From the NCBI RefSeq assembly GCF_024346675.1, contig NZ_AP024851.1, forward strand, positions 930,001 to 994,000: a DNA stretch of 64,000 nucleotides. Direction: 5' to 3'. This DNA is from Photobacterium sanguinicancri. Lineage in GTDB: Bacteria; Pseudomonadota; Gammaproteobacteria; Enterobacterales; Vibrionaceae. Positions 27,208 to 36,225 of this stretch are shown here, in pieces. The stretch's first letter is position 1, and the number at the start of each line of letters is the position of its first letter. A program made the position numbers and the translations under genes. The notes below the pieces were generated by a model that saw only the letters and a program-made list of their open reading frames with translations, had not been told where the DNA came from and did not search any database.

Positions 27208-27936
27208 TCAGGCTAAGCCACCCGCCCCTTTTGCTGACTGCTCACTATTTTCAACTAATATCGCGGTAGCACTGCGCTTTAATGCGTTCCATTCGGCGTC
27301 TTCGACATAGATACCATCGTGCCATGCGTTTTGCTGAGCTATTGAAAAAGACGTTGCTTCAACATGCGTACAATAACCTGCCGATATACCTTGAACATCA
27401 AAATCTTTAATCGAGAGCTGAATTGTCATGTTATGTACACTTTCAGGAGTGGCATCTGCATCAGACAAAAAAAGTTCGGGGGCAACACAGCCACGATTGA
27501 GCACATACAATGTCCACTTAGGACCACTTCCATTCTCCCATTTAGCGGTACAAGCTATCCCTTTCGCAGCCAATTTCACCAGCTCACTGTAAGCTAACCA
27601 CCGGTTGTGGCAGTTTTTCAGTTCAATCGTTAGTAGGTTACCGCCAATCATTTTTTCAACAGCATAATCCATCACAACAGGTAAGTGGCACGCTAAGCTG
27701 CAGTTATGTAAATCCACTTCGATAGTGCTTTCGTCAAGCAGTAATATATCCGCTGGGCAATCCGCCTCATGTCCCATGTACGCACTCGCGTTATTGAAGT
27801 GTTGAACCCCGTGTAAACCAACCATTTGTAAATCGGCGACCATGCTGGCAATAACATCACCCTCACCACACGAACGGCGCATTCCAAGAAAGGCTTTATG
27901 TACCACCGCAACTAATTCATTGTGAGAAACAATCAT
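27208..27936 (-). CDS. Unknown protein, last gene of the BCCT/RidA operon
   Basis: 242 residues, soluble, with no signal peptide or membrane segment. Family not firmly recognised; it may belong to the DUF3726 group. Visible features are several Cys/His-rich segments (VDLHNCSLACHLPVVMDYAV, LKNCHNRWLAYSEL) but no classical catalytic motif. Its start overlaps the stop of the 584-residue unknown by one base, so the two are translationally coupled and probably act together. It is the last of six genes transcribed from the RidA gene. Role in catabolism or regulation is inference only. Confidence 0.7.
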   Translation of the reverse strand: MIVSHNELVAVVHKAFLGMRRSCGEGDVIASMVADLQMVGLHGVQHFNNASAYMGHEADCPADILLLDESTIEVDLHNCSLACHLPVVMDYAVEKMIGGNLLTIELKNCHNRWLAYSELVKLAAKGIACTAKWENGSGPKWTLYVLNRGCVAPELFLSDADATPESVHNMTIQLSIKDFDVQGISAGYCTHVEATSFSIAQQNAWHDGIYVEDAEWNALKRSATAILVENSEQSAKGAGGLA

Positions 27937-29690
27937 CAGCGTGCTCCCCCGCGCAATTGTTCCGACTGCCGTGGTGCAGATAGAACGTCTTGGTTAGATA
28001 GCTCGTCTTGGCTCGGTAGCAATGGAAATAACCACTGCTCTTGGAACGTTGGCTTAGATAGATCATCTAACAAGGGCGCACCTTGAAAAAAAGTTACTCG
28101 TACCCAACGATCAGAACGCGGATCAAACTTAGTCGCACCAAAGACTGCCAGCTTACAACGCAGCAGGTGCATGGGTAATGATGCTTGGTGCAATACATTC
28201 ATTTGAATATCTCCCATCGCTTTATTGCCTAAGGTCCACACTCGGCGAGCAATGGCACGAAACTGTGGTTGATGTACTAAAAATTCAGCCAAGGATTGCT
28301 CAGAGGGTTGCGTTAATAAGGCCTGATATAACCGATAAACTTGGCGACCAATATCGAGGGGAAGCTCCCTTTCTTCACCCATTTCTGCGCCACGAACGCC
28401 TAATCTTGGCTCTTCTTTATCTTGCGAGCGATACCAGAACCAGTAGATGTTTTCACCCTGTGTGAAGTCGGTATCAATCGCCCAGCGATAATGCGCTTCA
28501 AGGATGGCGATAAAATCTTGGATCTGCTTACCACTGGGTAATGAAAGGGTTTCGTCGCAGTTCATGTCATCTTGATAGGCATCCACCAATTCTGGATAGA
28601 GCTCCATCAAGCAGGTGAGTACAATCTCTTGAGCCTCTAAACTCATGCGTAGCGATTGTTCAACAAGGTGCTGCCATGTTTGGCTTTGTGCAATGATAGT
28701 TTCGAGATTATTCTCAAACGCTTCCAAGTCGATGACAGCCGCAACATTCAGCTGCTTTTGGTATTCATTAATGGTCACAACTTGCTCTAGGTGCAAAATC
28801 GCTTTTTGTATTAATTTCTGTAAATACTCATATTTCTCTGACTCAGCAGGACATGCAAGTACTTCAGATAATGCCGCTTCGCGCGTCGTCATCCACTGAT
28901 CAACAATTCTCGGATGATTAATAAGGTAAGGCGCCATCCCTAACCCTGTTGCATTCCCCACCCCTAAATAGCGTTGTAGAGCGCAATGTAAGGTAATCGC
29001 TTGATCACCCCCTTGCTGTTTCGCTAAATAATTCACCCAATCTAAACTGAATTCTCGCAGCAGGTAAACTGCACACATTTGCGCGCTAAACGACTGATTA
29101 AAATCAGGGTTGTTCTCAAGCAACTTAAAGTCTGCAATACCGAACTTACCGTTTCCATAAACAGCGGTTGTACGAAGGATGTACCCGACTTCCGCCAGTG
29201 CCTTAGAATCAGGTTGCACCCCAGTCGCTAAATGGCTCACAATATGTTCAAACACACGGACACTTTTATTTGCTCGCGCTAATACTAAGACAGTATTAGG
29301 GTTGCGCCCCGCTTCTTGCAGCGGCACATTTGCCCTTAAACGCTCTAACAAGCTTACATCGACACCACCTTTAATCAGCGCAAAAGTGACATCCCACTTT
29401 TCAGCAATCACTCTGTCATTGCGTTCGTCATCTGCAATCTGATCGCAAAATACAACGAGGTGGTACACATGATTAGGCGTTGCCAGTTTATAAATAACAT
29501 AGCCAAAACCTTGTGGGCATAACTGCCATTCATGCTTTGTCACTCGCCATTGCTGTTGTGCCATTTTCCGAATCATAGTTCTAACAAAACTGATCCGAGT
29601 TTGGTGCATAGCCCCTAGCCTTTCAGGTGCCATAACCACGTCTGCGCTTCGCATTAACGCTGTAGTGTTAGTAGAACGATGTGCATCCAT
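27936..29690 (-). CDS. Large unknown protein in the BCCT/RidA operon
   Basis: 584 residues from the ATG at 29690; GGTGAG lies a few bases upstream, whereas the ATG five codons earlier has no Shine-Dalgarno. Soluble, no signal peptide, mostly helical after residue 130. The N-terminal third is mixed alpha/beta (KLATPNHVYHLVVFCDQIAD). No domain recognised. It is coupled by a one-base overlap to the 242-residue unknown and follows the BCCT gene by about 130 bp. Its conservation with the catabolic genes should be tested; the function cannot be guessed from sequence. Confidence 0.7.
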   Translation of the reverse strand: MDAHRSTNTTALMRSADVVMAPERLGAMHQTRISFVRTMIRKMAQQQWRVTKHEWQLCPQGFGYVIYKLATPNHVYHLVVFCDQIADDERNDRVIAEKWDVTFALIKGGVDVSLLERLRANVPLQEAGRNPNTVLVLARANKSVRVFEHIVSHLATGVQPDSKALAEVGYILRTTAVYGNGKFGIADFKLLENNPDFNQSFSAQMCAVYLLREFSLDWVNYLAKQQGGDQAITLHCALQRYLGVGNATGLGMAPYLINHPRIVDQWMTTREAALSEVLACPAESEKYEYLQKLIQKAILHLEQVVTINEYQKQLNVAAVIDLEAFENNLETIIAQSQTWQHLVEQSLRMSLEAQEIVLTCLMELYPELVDAYQDDMNCDETLSLPSGKQIQDFIAILEAHYRWAIDTDFTQGENIYWFWYRSQDKEEPRLGVRGAEMGEERELPLDIGRQVYRLYQALLTQPSEQSLAEFLVHQPQFRAIARRVWTLGNKAMGDIQMNVLHQASLPMHLLRCKLAVFGATKFDPRSDRWVRVTFFQGAPLLDDLSKPTFQEQWLFPLLPSQDELSNQDVLSAPRQSEQLRGGAR

Positions 29691-29822
29691 TTTGCTCACC
29701 ACCATGTAGTTGTAGAGTGTTCAACGTTTAAATTAGGGCGAGAACTTCCGCCCTGTTTTTTGTCGTGACTGATGTATGTTCACCAGTTCGATGAAATGCG
29801 CGCATGCCAGCCATGCATGTGC

Positions 29823-31415
29823 TTAATTAAGTCCTTGGTCTTTCGCCATCTTCATCGCGATCTGTGGCGCGTTCCAGAGCGATGGCAGCAAGATTAATGA
29901 AACAGGGACTGCAGTAATAACAATGAAAGATTGCAGTGCAGAGATACCGCCAGAGCCGAGGGAGATCAATATCAGTGCTGTCACCCCCATCATCACCCCC
30001 CAAAATGTTCTAATGACTGGATTTGGCTCGGTTTCACCACTCACAACCACACTGATGGTGTATGTCATGGAGTCACCTGTCGTCACAATAAAGATCGTTG
30101 TTAAAATCAAGAATAAGATAGAGGCCATCATTGGAAATGGTAGCTGCTGAGTCACCGCCAGTAATGCGCCAGGTAAATTAAATCCTTCAAACGCTTTACT
30201 CACACTGCCTGGATCTGCGATTTCAAATGCCAAGCCAGAGCCACCAACAATGGTGAACCAAAAGCAAGTCACAAATGGAGCAATAATACTGATGGTGGTG
30301 ATGATTTGACGTATGGTGCGCCCGCGTGAGATACGCGCAATAAAGATTGCCATCATAGGGCCATAGCCAAGGAACCAGCCCCAGAAAAAGACAGTCCACC
30401 AGCTCAGCCAGCCTTCATCACCGCGGTAAGTCGCCATTGGAATGAAGTTATCAAGCATGCTACCAACACCTTGAATGTAGCCATTAAAGATAAAATTAGT
30501 TGGACCAAATATAAGTACGTAAATCATTAACGCCATCGCTAAGATCACGTTGTAACGACTCAGCATTTGCATACCACGATTCAAGCCGCTCAGGGCTGAC
30601 AAAGTATAAAGTGCAATCGCAAATAAAATGATGATGAGCTGAGTCGTAAACCCATCTGGAATATCAAACAGCACATTAAGTGCATAGCTTACTTGTAGGC
30701 CAAGGAAGCCGATTGGCCCTATCGTGCCTGCTGCTACGGCAATAATACAACACGCATCGATGATAGCGCCGGTATTGCCTTTGAGTGCTCGTTCACCTAA
30801 TACTGGGTATAACAGAGTACGAGGTTTAAGCGGTAAGCCTTTATCGTAGTGAAGGTGCATTACTACAATTGACGTTAAACTACCGACGATCGCCCAAGCT
30901 AGGAATCCCCAGTGCATGAAAGACTGCGATAACGCATTAACCGCACCTTGCTGTGGGTTTTCTTGTGGGCCATATAGAGGTGGTGGTGTAACGAAATGTG
31001 CGATAGGTTCAGCGGCTGCCCAAAAGACCCCACCACCAGCCAGTAACGTACAGAAGATGATTGCCATCCAGCGAAAACCATCAATTTCAGGTTCGGCAAG
31101 GCCACCCAAAATGACTTTGCCTGTTCGCCCTGCTGCCAAGCCAAGACCAATAAGAAAAGTCAGAAGTAGTAGCATTTGCCAATACGGACCAAAGATTTTT
31201 ACCGACCATGCAAACCCTGTATTAACGAGAGTTGATAATAAATCTGCATCAAAAACAGCAATCGCTACAAAAAGTGCGATAAAGCCGCCACTATACCAAA
31301 ACGCGGGGTTATCTAGCCCCAGCTTTTCAGATGTCGATTTCGAGGTGTTCGTTCGTGTGTGTTCACTTGCAATTTTGTTCGTGCTCGCGTTCATACGATT
31401 ACTTAAATCAGACAT
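29823..31415 (-). CDS. BCCT-family betaine/choline/carnitine-type transporter
   Basis: A 530-residue inner-membrane secondary transporter with about 12 helices. BCCT landmarks: FWAAAEPIAHF near 132, WWTVFFWGWFLGYGPMMAIF near 350 and ISRGRTIRQ just after. Family members import quaternary amines or DMSP with Na+ or H+. The usual aromatic box reads WGWFLGYGP rather than the betaine-type WAWWISWSP, so the substrate may not be glycine betaine. The ATG at 31415 with GGAG nine bases upstream is preferred over 31451. It lies in an operon with RidA, aldehyde dehydrogenase and M19-like genes, suggesting uptake of their substrate. Confidence 0.9.
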   Translation of the reverse strand: MSDLSNRMNASTNKIASEHTRTNTSKSTSEKLGLDNPAFWYSGGFIALFVAIAVFDADLLSTLVNTGFAWSVKIFGPYWQMLLLLTFLIGLGLAAGRTGKVILGGLAEPEIDGFRWMAIIFCTLLAGGGVFWAAAEPIAHFVTPPPLYGPQENPQQGAVNALSQSFMHWGFLAWAIVGSLTSIVVMHLHYDKGLPLKPRTLLYPVLGERALKGNTGAIIDACCIIAVAAGTIGPIGFLGLQVSYALNVLFDIPDGFTTQLIIILFAIALYTLSALSGLNRGMQMLSRYNVILAMALMIYVLIFGPTNFIFNGYIQGVGSMLDNFIPMATYRGDEGWLSWWTVFFWGWFLGYGPMMAIFIARISRGRTIRQIITTISIIAPFVTCFWFTIVGGSGLAFEIADPGSVSKAFEGFNLPGALLAVTQQLPFPMMASILFLILTTIFIVTTGDSMTYTISVVVSGETEPNPVIRTFWGVMMGVTALILISLGSGGISALQSFIVITAVPVSLILLPSLWNAPQIAMKMAKDQGLN

Positions 31416-31588
31416 ACTCTGACTCCAGAGGTTTTTGTAGCAACCAGCCATTCAGTGGCTACAAGAGATATGTTTAACACCTGCTCTATTCTTATTGTGT
31501 TGAGCTAAGTATTTAAGTGCATTACTTGTTCATCAAAACCTTTTCCATAAAAATCTTATTTTCATCAAAGCCCTGTTTAACCAAAATA

Positions 31589-32578
31589 TTAGCTTACTGG
31601 TTCAAGCCCCTCGCTGAGGAAGTTAAACCAATTTTCACCCAGTACTTTCCCTGCCTCCGCTTCACTGAATCCATGCTGGATTAATCCGTTATAAATATTC
31701 TCCATTCCCGCACTGCCGCAGAACCATGGTAGTGCATCTGGCCAACCAGCATTGCTTGCTGAGCCTTCTCCATAATCCATCGTTTTCGACCAACGACCAT
31801 TACGCATCCATTGCAAAACCGCTTGGGGCTGGTTTAAACATAGATCACTACCAATGCCTAGGTGTTCTATCCCGACCATATCGGCCGTTGTTGCCACCAT
31901 TTGGCAGAAGTCGTCCAAAGTGCATTGGCTGCCATTCGGCAAATGGAACGGATATAAACTAAAACCAATTAAACCATCGCGAGCGGTTAAGGCTTTAATA
32001 ACGGTATTCGATTTATTACGCAGAGCATCATGAGCAAATGTTGGATTTGCATGGCTAATACATATAGGACGCGACGATAAATCTATCGCTTCAAGGGTCG
32101 AGCGTTCAGCACTGTGTGACATGTCGATAATCATGCCGACGCGGTTCATTTCTTGGATCGCTTGTTTACCGAAACGGGTAACGCCAGTGTCATTTTTTTC
32201 ATAACACCCCGTTGCCAGTAGACTTTGGTTGTTATAGGTCAGCTGCATAATCAGCAAGCCTTGCTGGCGCATGACTTCAATCAAACCTATCTCGTCATCG
32301 ATAGGTGAGCAGTTTTGCGCCCCAAGAAATACCCCAACCTTGCCTGTCGATTTCGCTTGCTCAACATCCGCCATTGAGTGAATGGGCATGATTAAGTCAG
32401 TATTTTGCTCAAATCGTAAATTCCACTCAGCAAAGCGAGTCAGCGTTTCGCGGGCATTTTCGTGATACACCACAGTGGCATGCACGGCTGTAATGCCACT
32501 GGCTTGCAGGGTTTGAAAATACTCTCTATCCCAATTGCAGTACTGCAATCCATCAATAACAATCCGTTGTTGATACAT
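31589..32578 (-). CDS. Divergent membrane-dipeptidase (M19)-like amidohydrolase
   Basis: 329 residues with the M19 barrel. DMSHS (His155), SHANP (His176) and GIGSDLCL (Asp245) match the second metal half-site and the catalytic region. The first half-site is missing: the family DGHxD reads DGLQY at 9-13, and the bridging Glu region reads LGAQNC at 85-90. It is therefore either mononuclear or uses other ligands, and is unlikely to be an ordinary dipeptidase. It lies 150 bp before the BCCT gene in the same direction and 100 bp after the aldehyde dehydrogenase gene. Confidence 0.82.
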   Translation of the reverse strand: MYQQRIVIDGLQYCNWDREYFQTLQASGITAVHATVVYHENARETLTRFAEWNLRFEQNTDLIMPIHSMADVEQAKSTGKVGVFLGAQNCSPIDDEIGLIEVMRQQGLLIMQLTYNNQSLLATGCYEKNDTGVTRFGKQAIQEMNRVGMIIDMSHSAERSTLEAIDLSSRPICISHANPTFAHDALRNKSNTVIKALTARDGLIGFSLYPFHLPNGSQCTLDDFCQMVATTADMVGIEHLGIGSDLCLNQPQAVLQWMRNGRWSKTMDYGEGSASNAGWPDALPWFCGSAGMENIYNGLIQHGFSEAEAGKVLGENWFNFLSEGLEPVS

Positions 32579-32640
32579 AGTTGCTCCTTAAACGATGTTT
32601 TAACTCGGTAAATAGGCAAGCTCGCTGCTTACCCATGCTC

Positions 32641-32658
32641 ATACCAATCTGGATAAGT
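32641..32658 (+). repeat. Short dispersed repeat, copy 2
   Basis: ATACCAATCTGGATAAGT, 17 of 18 identical to 27184-27201, in the gap between the M19-like and aldehyde dehydrogenase genes. Confidence 0.4.
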
Positions 32659-32679
32659 CATTCCCTTGTATCGCAACGC

Positions 32680-34143
32680 TTAATACGGACGTTGGTATGC
32701 TGTTTTTACTACGGTGTAGAATTCTTTTGCATACTGGCCTTGCTCTCGCGGACCAAAACTCGACTCTTTACGGCCACCAAACGGCACATGGTAATCCGTA
32801 CCTGCCGTTGGTAGGTTCACCATCACACAGCCTGTTTGCGCCTGTTGTTTGAACATTGCACTGGTACGTAAGCTTTGGGTAATAATGCCGCCCGTTAAGC
32901 CAAAACGAGTGTCATTGGTGGTCGCAATCGCTTCTTCTAAGTTCGCCACGCGGATCACACAGGCCATAGGAGCAAACACTTCTTCTTGGTTCACTTCCCA
33001 GCTGTTTTGTGTATTCAAAAATAAGGTTGGCGACATGTAATAACCTTCATGTCGGAGGCTCAAACGTTCGCCACCGCAGGCTAACTCAGCCCCACTTTGA
33101 CGCGCTTTATCAATCCAAGCGAAGTTAGATTCAAGTTGATTACCATCCACTACTGGGCCCATAAATACGCCGTCTTCTAACGCATGACCGACTTTTAGCT
33201 CGCCCATTCGTTTAATCAATGCTTCAACGTAAGCATCATGAATACTGTCCATCACCACTAAACGCGATGATGCCGTACACTTCTGACCGGCACCTGAAAA
33301 TGACCCCGCGATAGTGGCTTCGACCGCCGTCTGAATATCGGCATCATCAGCAATCACCAAGGCATTTTTACTGCCCATTTCCAACTGGCAACGAACAAAA
33401 TTAGGCGCTGTTGCCGCAGCAACCTTGCGGCCGGTATCAACGGAGCCTGTAAAACTGACACCGTTAATATCTTTAGAGTTAATAAGGGTATTGCCCACTT
33501 GCGAGCCACTACCAAGTACTAAGTTAAACGTGCCCGCAGGTAACCCTTGACGGTGAATAATCTCAGTCAGTGCCACTGCACTGGCTGGGGTTAAATTGGC
33601 AGGCTTCCAGATGACGCTATTACCAAAGGCTAACGCTGGTGCAATTTTCCAAGCTGCCGTTGCCGTTGGGAAATTCCACGGTGAAATAATCGCAATCACA
33701 CCCACCGCTTCACGCGTCACTTCAACCGATACGCCAGGGCGAACGGACTCGGCGTTGTCACCAATTTGGCGTAACACTTCTGCGGCAAAATACTGGAAGA
33801 ACTGCCCTGCTCGGTAAATCTCACCGCGGCCTTCTGCAAACGGCTTACCTTCTTCAGTCGCCAGCAAGGTGCCTAATTCATCACAACGTGCGATTAATTC
33901 ATCGCCAATCGCCTGAAGTACCGCTTGCTTACGTTCAATGGGGGTTTTTTCCCATTCTGGCTGAGCATGTTTTGCAGCCGCGATTGCTTGCTGAACTTGT
34001 GCTTCACTTGCTTGCGCATAATCACCGATGTTTTCACTAATATCTGACGGGTTTATATTCGCAACTGTGCTGATCCCTGATTGCCATTCGCCTGCAATAT
34101 AAAGCGAGGTTTCTGGTTGAACATTCTGTAATTGAGTCATCAT
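32680..34143 (-). CDS. NAD(P)-dependent aldehyde dehydrogenase
   Basis: A 487-residue cytoplasmic enzyme oxidising an aldehyde to an acid. The full motif set is present: PWNFP at 155-159, FTGS at 231-234, catalytic Glu255 in LEMGSKNALV, catalytic Cys289 in GAGQKCTASS. It is closest in pattern to the semialdehyde/2,5-dioxovalerate type, but the substrate cannot be fixed. It lies 86 bp after RidA in the same direction. An aldehyde intermediate is expected if the operon cleaves or deaminates an amine. Confidence 0.92.
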   Translation of the reverse strand: MMTQLQNVQPETSLYIAGEWQSGISTVANINPSDISENIGDYAQASEAQVQQAIAAAKHAQPEWEKTPIERKQAVLQAIGDELIARCDELGTLLATEEGKPFAEGRGEIYRAGQFFQYFAAEVLRQIGDNAESVRPGVSVEVTREAVGVIAIISPWNFPTATAAWKIAPALAFGNSVIWKPANLTPASAVALTEIIHRQGLPAGTFNLVLGSGSQVGNTLINSKDINGVSFTGSVDTGRKVAAATAPNFVRCQLEMGSKNALVIADDADIQTAVEATIAGSFSGAGQKCTASSRLVVMDSIHDAYVEALIKRMGELKVGHALEDGVFMGPVVDGNQLESNFAWIDKARQSGAELACGGERLSLRHEGYYMSPTLFLNTQNSWEVNQEEVFAPMACVIRVANLEEAIATTNDTRFGLTGGIITQSLRTSAMFKQQAQTGCVMVNLPTAGTDYHVPFGGRKESSFGPREQGQYAKEFYTVVKTAYQRPY

Positions 34144-34229
34144 TCTGTCCTTGTACCTAATACTTGATAAACAACGGCTGCACCTGAATCTGGCAACCTT
34201 GATTACGTTGTTGAGTTTGGATTACACCA

Positions 34230-34631
34230 TCACGCTGTAGGATCAGTCGCTGCCGCATACACCACAAATTCCACCAACATTTCTTCACGCGCCAACCCAG
34301 CAACAACGATGGCTGCTCGATTTGGATAAGGCGCATTGAAATATTCGGCATACACATTGTTAACAGTTTTGAGGTATTCACGATCTGTCACGTAAATCAT
34401 CACTTGCAGCACTGAATCTAATGATTCGCCCGCACACTCCAAAGTATGGATCAAGTTGCTAAAGGTTTGGCGAGTCTGTGCTTCAATGCCCCCTTCAACA
34501 ACGGCACCCGTTTGATCAATCGGGATCTGCGCTGTATAAAGCGTACCATTATTGATAATTGCCCACTCCAATGGGGCTTTTGATGCAAACAGAGAGGTCT
34601 TTACTGGGTGTTTTTTATTATGAGCATTCAT
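34230..34631 (-). CDS. RidA-family enamine/imine deaminase
   Basis: A 133-residue RidA/YjgF/UK114 protein that hydrolyses reactive enamine or imine intermediates to keto products. Arg105 in PYPNRAAIVV is the substrate carboxylate-binding arginine, and the C-terminal VEFVVYAAA carries the conserved Glu. It is first gene of the six-gene operon and divergent from LysR (34790), with about 160 bp between. An imine-forming dehydrogenase or oxidase would be expected upstream in the pathway, but none is in the window. Confidence 0.88.
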   Translation of the reverse strand: MNAHNKKHPVKTSLFASKAPLEWAIINNGTLYTAQIPIDQTGAVVEGGIEAQTRQTFSNLIHTLECAGESLDSVLQVMIYVTDREYLKTVNNVYAEYFNAPYPNRAAIVVAGLAREEMLVEFVVYAAATDPTA

Positions 34632-34789
34632 GTTTTAATTCAACCGTGTAACGACAATGTTTCAGGATGGTTAAATACTGCCCTTTGACACTTGATAAAT
34701 CTAACGGTAAATTTTGTACGAATGATAATAAAAACTTATCACCTTGCGGGAAGTTAGGTGAATAAAGGCTTCACAAGGAATAATCGCCT

Positions 34790-35692
34790 ATGAGTATAAA
34801 GCTTCAACAATTGAAACATTTTGTGTTAGTGGTTGAAGAAGGCGGATTTCGGGCCGCTTCACATCGAGCAAACCGCTCACAAGCAGCACTTTCAACCTCA
34901 ATAAAAGAACTAGAGAAAATATTAGGGCAATCACTATTTGAAGCAGGTAACAAATCAACTTTAACGCCATTTGGAACAATCTGCTTACCTAAAATTATTC
35001 AGTTTCTTAATGTTTACAATGCATTAAACAATGATTTGCGTGCAGCTGCTGCTGGGCAGCAAGGTCGAGTACGCATTGCCAGCGTACCTTCTGTCGCGGC
35101 TAAACTGATACCAAGTGTGCTAGGTGCGTTTAGTGAAAAGTACCCAAGTGTAGAGGTCAGTTTGATAGACGATAATGCCGCAGGGGTCGAAGCTCGATTA
35201 CTCTCAGGTGAAGTCGATTTAGCCTTGGGAAATTGTTCAGAACTTGAAGAAGACGCTATAGATTTCACATCACTCATTTCAGATCCAATTGGCGTGGTCT
35301 GTTTACGTGACAATCCAATCGCCCAGCAACCAGAAGGGATTGAATGGAAGACATTGTTACAACTGCCGTTCATTCGCAACGGGACATGTAAGTTATTGGA
35401 TCCAACCCCTGCACGGACTTTGAGTGAACAAGCGCTCTACTCGGTTGAAAATATAACCTCGCTATTCTCGGTACTAGAATTGGGCATTGGCGTCACAACG
35501 CTACCTAAACTGGCCTTCCCAACCAATGAAACCCGCTTGGTTTGGATCCCACTGATAGACCCACCACTTAAGCGCCAGATTGGTATTTTTCGATTGAAAG
35601 ACCGCACTATTTCACCACAGGCACAGGCCTTTCATGATTTGTGCATTGAGTATTTGAACTACGATGGCATGAGCGATAGTCCAAGCGCTTAA
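34790..35692 (+). CDS. LysR-family regulator of the BCCT/RidA operon
   Basis: A 300-residue LysR protein: winged HTH (1-60, LKHFVLVVEEGGFRAASHRA) and an effector domain with a typical GVEARLLSGEVDLALG segment. AAGGA lies about ten bases before the ATG. It is divergent from the RidA operon, its likely target. It is a different LysR subgroup from the acylase-linked pair (no MDFSL start). The effector is unknown. Confidence 0.9.
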   Translation: MSIKLQQLKHFVLVVEEGGFRAASHRANRSQAALSTSIKELEKILGQSLFEAGNKSTLTPFGTICLPKIIQFLNVYNALNNDLRAAAAGQQGRVRIASVPSVAAKLIPSVLGAFSEKYPSVEVSLIDDNAAGVEARLLSGEVDLALGNCSELEEDAIDFTSLISDPIGVVCLRDNPIAQQPEGIEWKTLLQLPFIRNGTCKLLDPTPARTLSEQALYSVENITSLFSVLELGIGVTTLPKLAFPTNETRLVWIPLIDPPLKRQIGIFRLKDRTISPQAQAFHDLCIEYLNYDGMSDSPSA

Positions 35693-35728
35693 ACATTGGA
35701 GAACGCTTACTCTGATATCACCATTTAG

Positions 35729-35929
35729 CTATTGCCAATGACAAAGATCTTTCTTGAATTCTCGGTTTTGGTTAACTGGTTTAATTAGCGCATGATCACC
35801 AGCTTCAAACTTCATCATCCATCGCTTTCTCACATCACTAATATGCGATTTACTTCGTATTTTTATAACAAGCTTCAGCTTTTGGGTATTGCCACTCATA
35901 ATTTTATATACATACCGCAGTGCTGGCAT
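35729..35929 (-). CDS. Small basic hypothetical protein (doubtful)
   Basis: 66 residues, strongly basic (KLKLVIKIRSKSHISDVRKR), no recognised family. AAGG lies about nine bases before the ATG. It lies alone in the 530-bp space between the LysR gene and melB. It could be a real small protein, a decayed fragment or chance. Confidence 0.3.
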   Translation of the reverse strand: MPALRYVYKIMSGNTQKLKLVIKIRSKSHISDVRKRWMMKFEAGDHALIKPVNQNREFKKDLCHWQ

Positions 35930-36026
35930 TGGTAGACAGCCTTACAAAATAGTTTCTGAAAAAACGTACGTTTAACTCTTTTCACCTCAGAATGCTGACA
36001 AGACATTCGTTCACCTTTTATATCTA

Positions 36027-36146
36027 TTAACTACATTCCAACGACTTCCAGCACCGATTGACACTAGCATACCGACTCCCTTTCCAATAAACAATATGGC
36101 ATACCATAAAAGATAAGGCAACTAAAAATTCCCACTTAGACTTCAT
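36027..36146 (-). CDS. 39-residue small protein with good ribosome-binding site
   Basis: A short reading frame beginning MKSKWEFLVALSFMVCHIVY, with one hydrophobic stretch (7-21) and a basic, Cys/Trp-containing tail. AGGGAAG lies five bases before the ATG, an unusually good site for a chance ORF. It ends in TAA at 36027-36029. Probably a single-pass membrane microprotein or the remnant of one. No family recognised. Confidence 0.4.
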   Translation of the reverse strand: MKSKWEFLVALSFMVCHIVYWKGSRYASVNRCWKSLECS

Positions 36147-36194
36147 AGTTACTTCCCTATAAACATAAGAAATTGATAATTAAAAATTTAAAAT

Positions 36195-36216
36195 AAGCCC
36201 CTTGAATAAGGGGCTT
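36195..36216 (-). terminator. Terminator after melB
   Basis: The perfect stem AAGCCCCTT (36195-36203) / AAGGGGCTT (36208-36216) has a four-base loop. On the minus strand it is followed by ATTTTAAATTTTTA, so it terminates the melAB transcript. Confidence 0.85.
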
Positions 36217-36225
36217 GATGGCGAG

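Noticed and set aside
34157..34381. 74-residue ORF overlapping RidA
   Set aside because: Shadow of the RidA gene in another frame; no start context.
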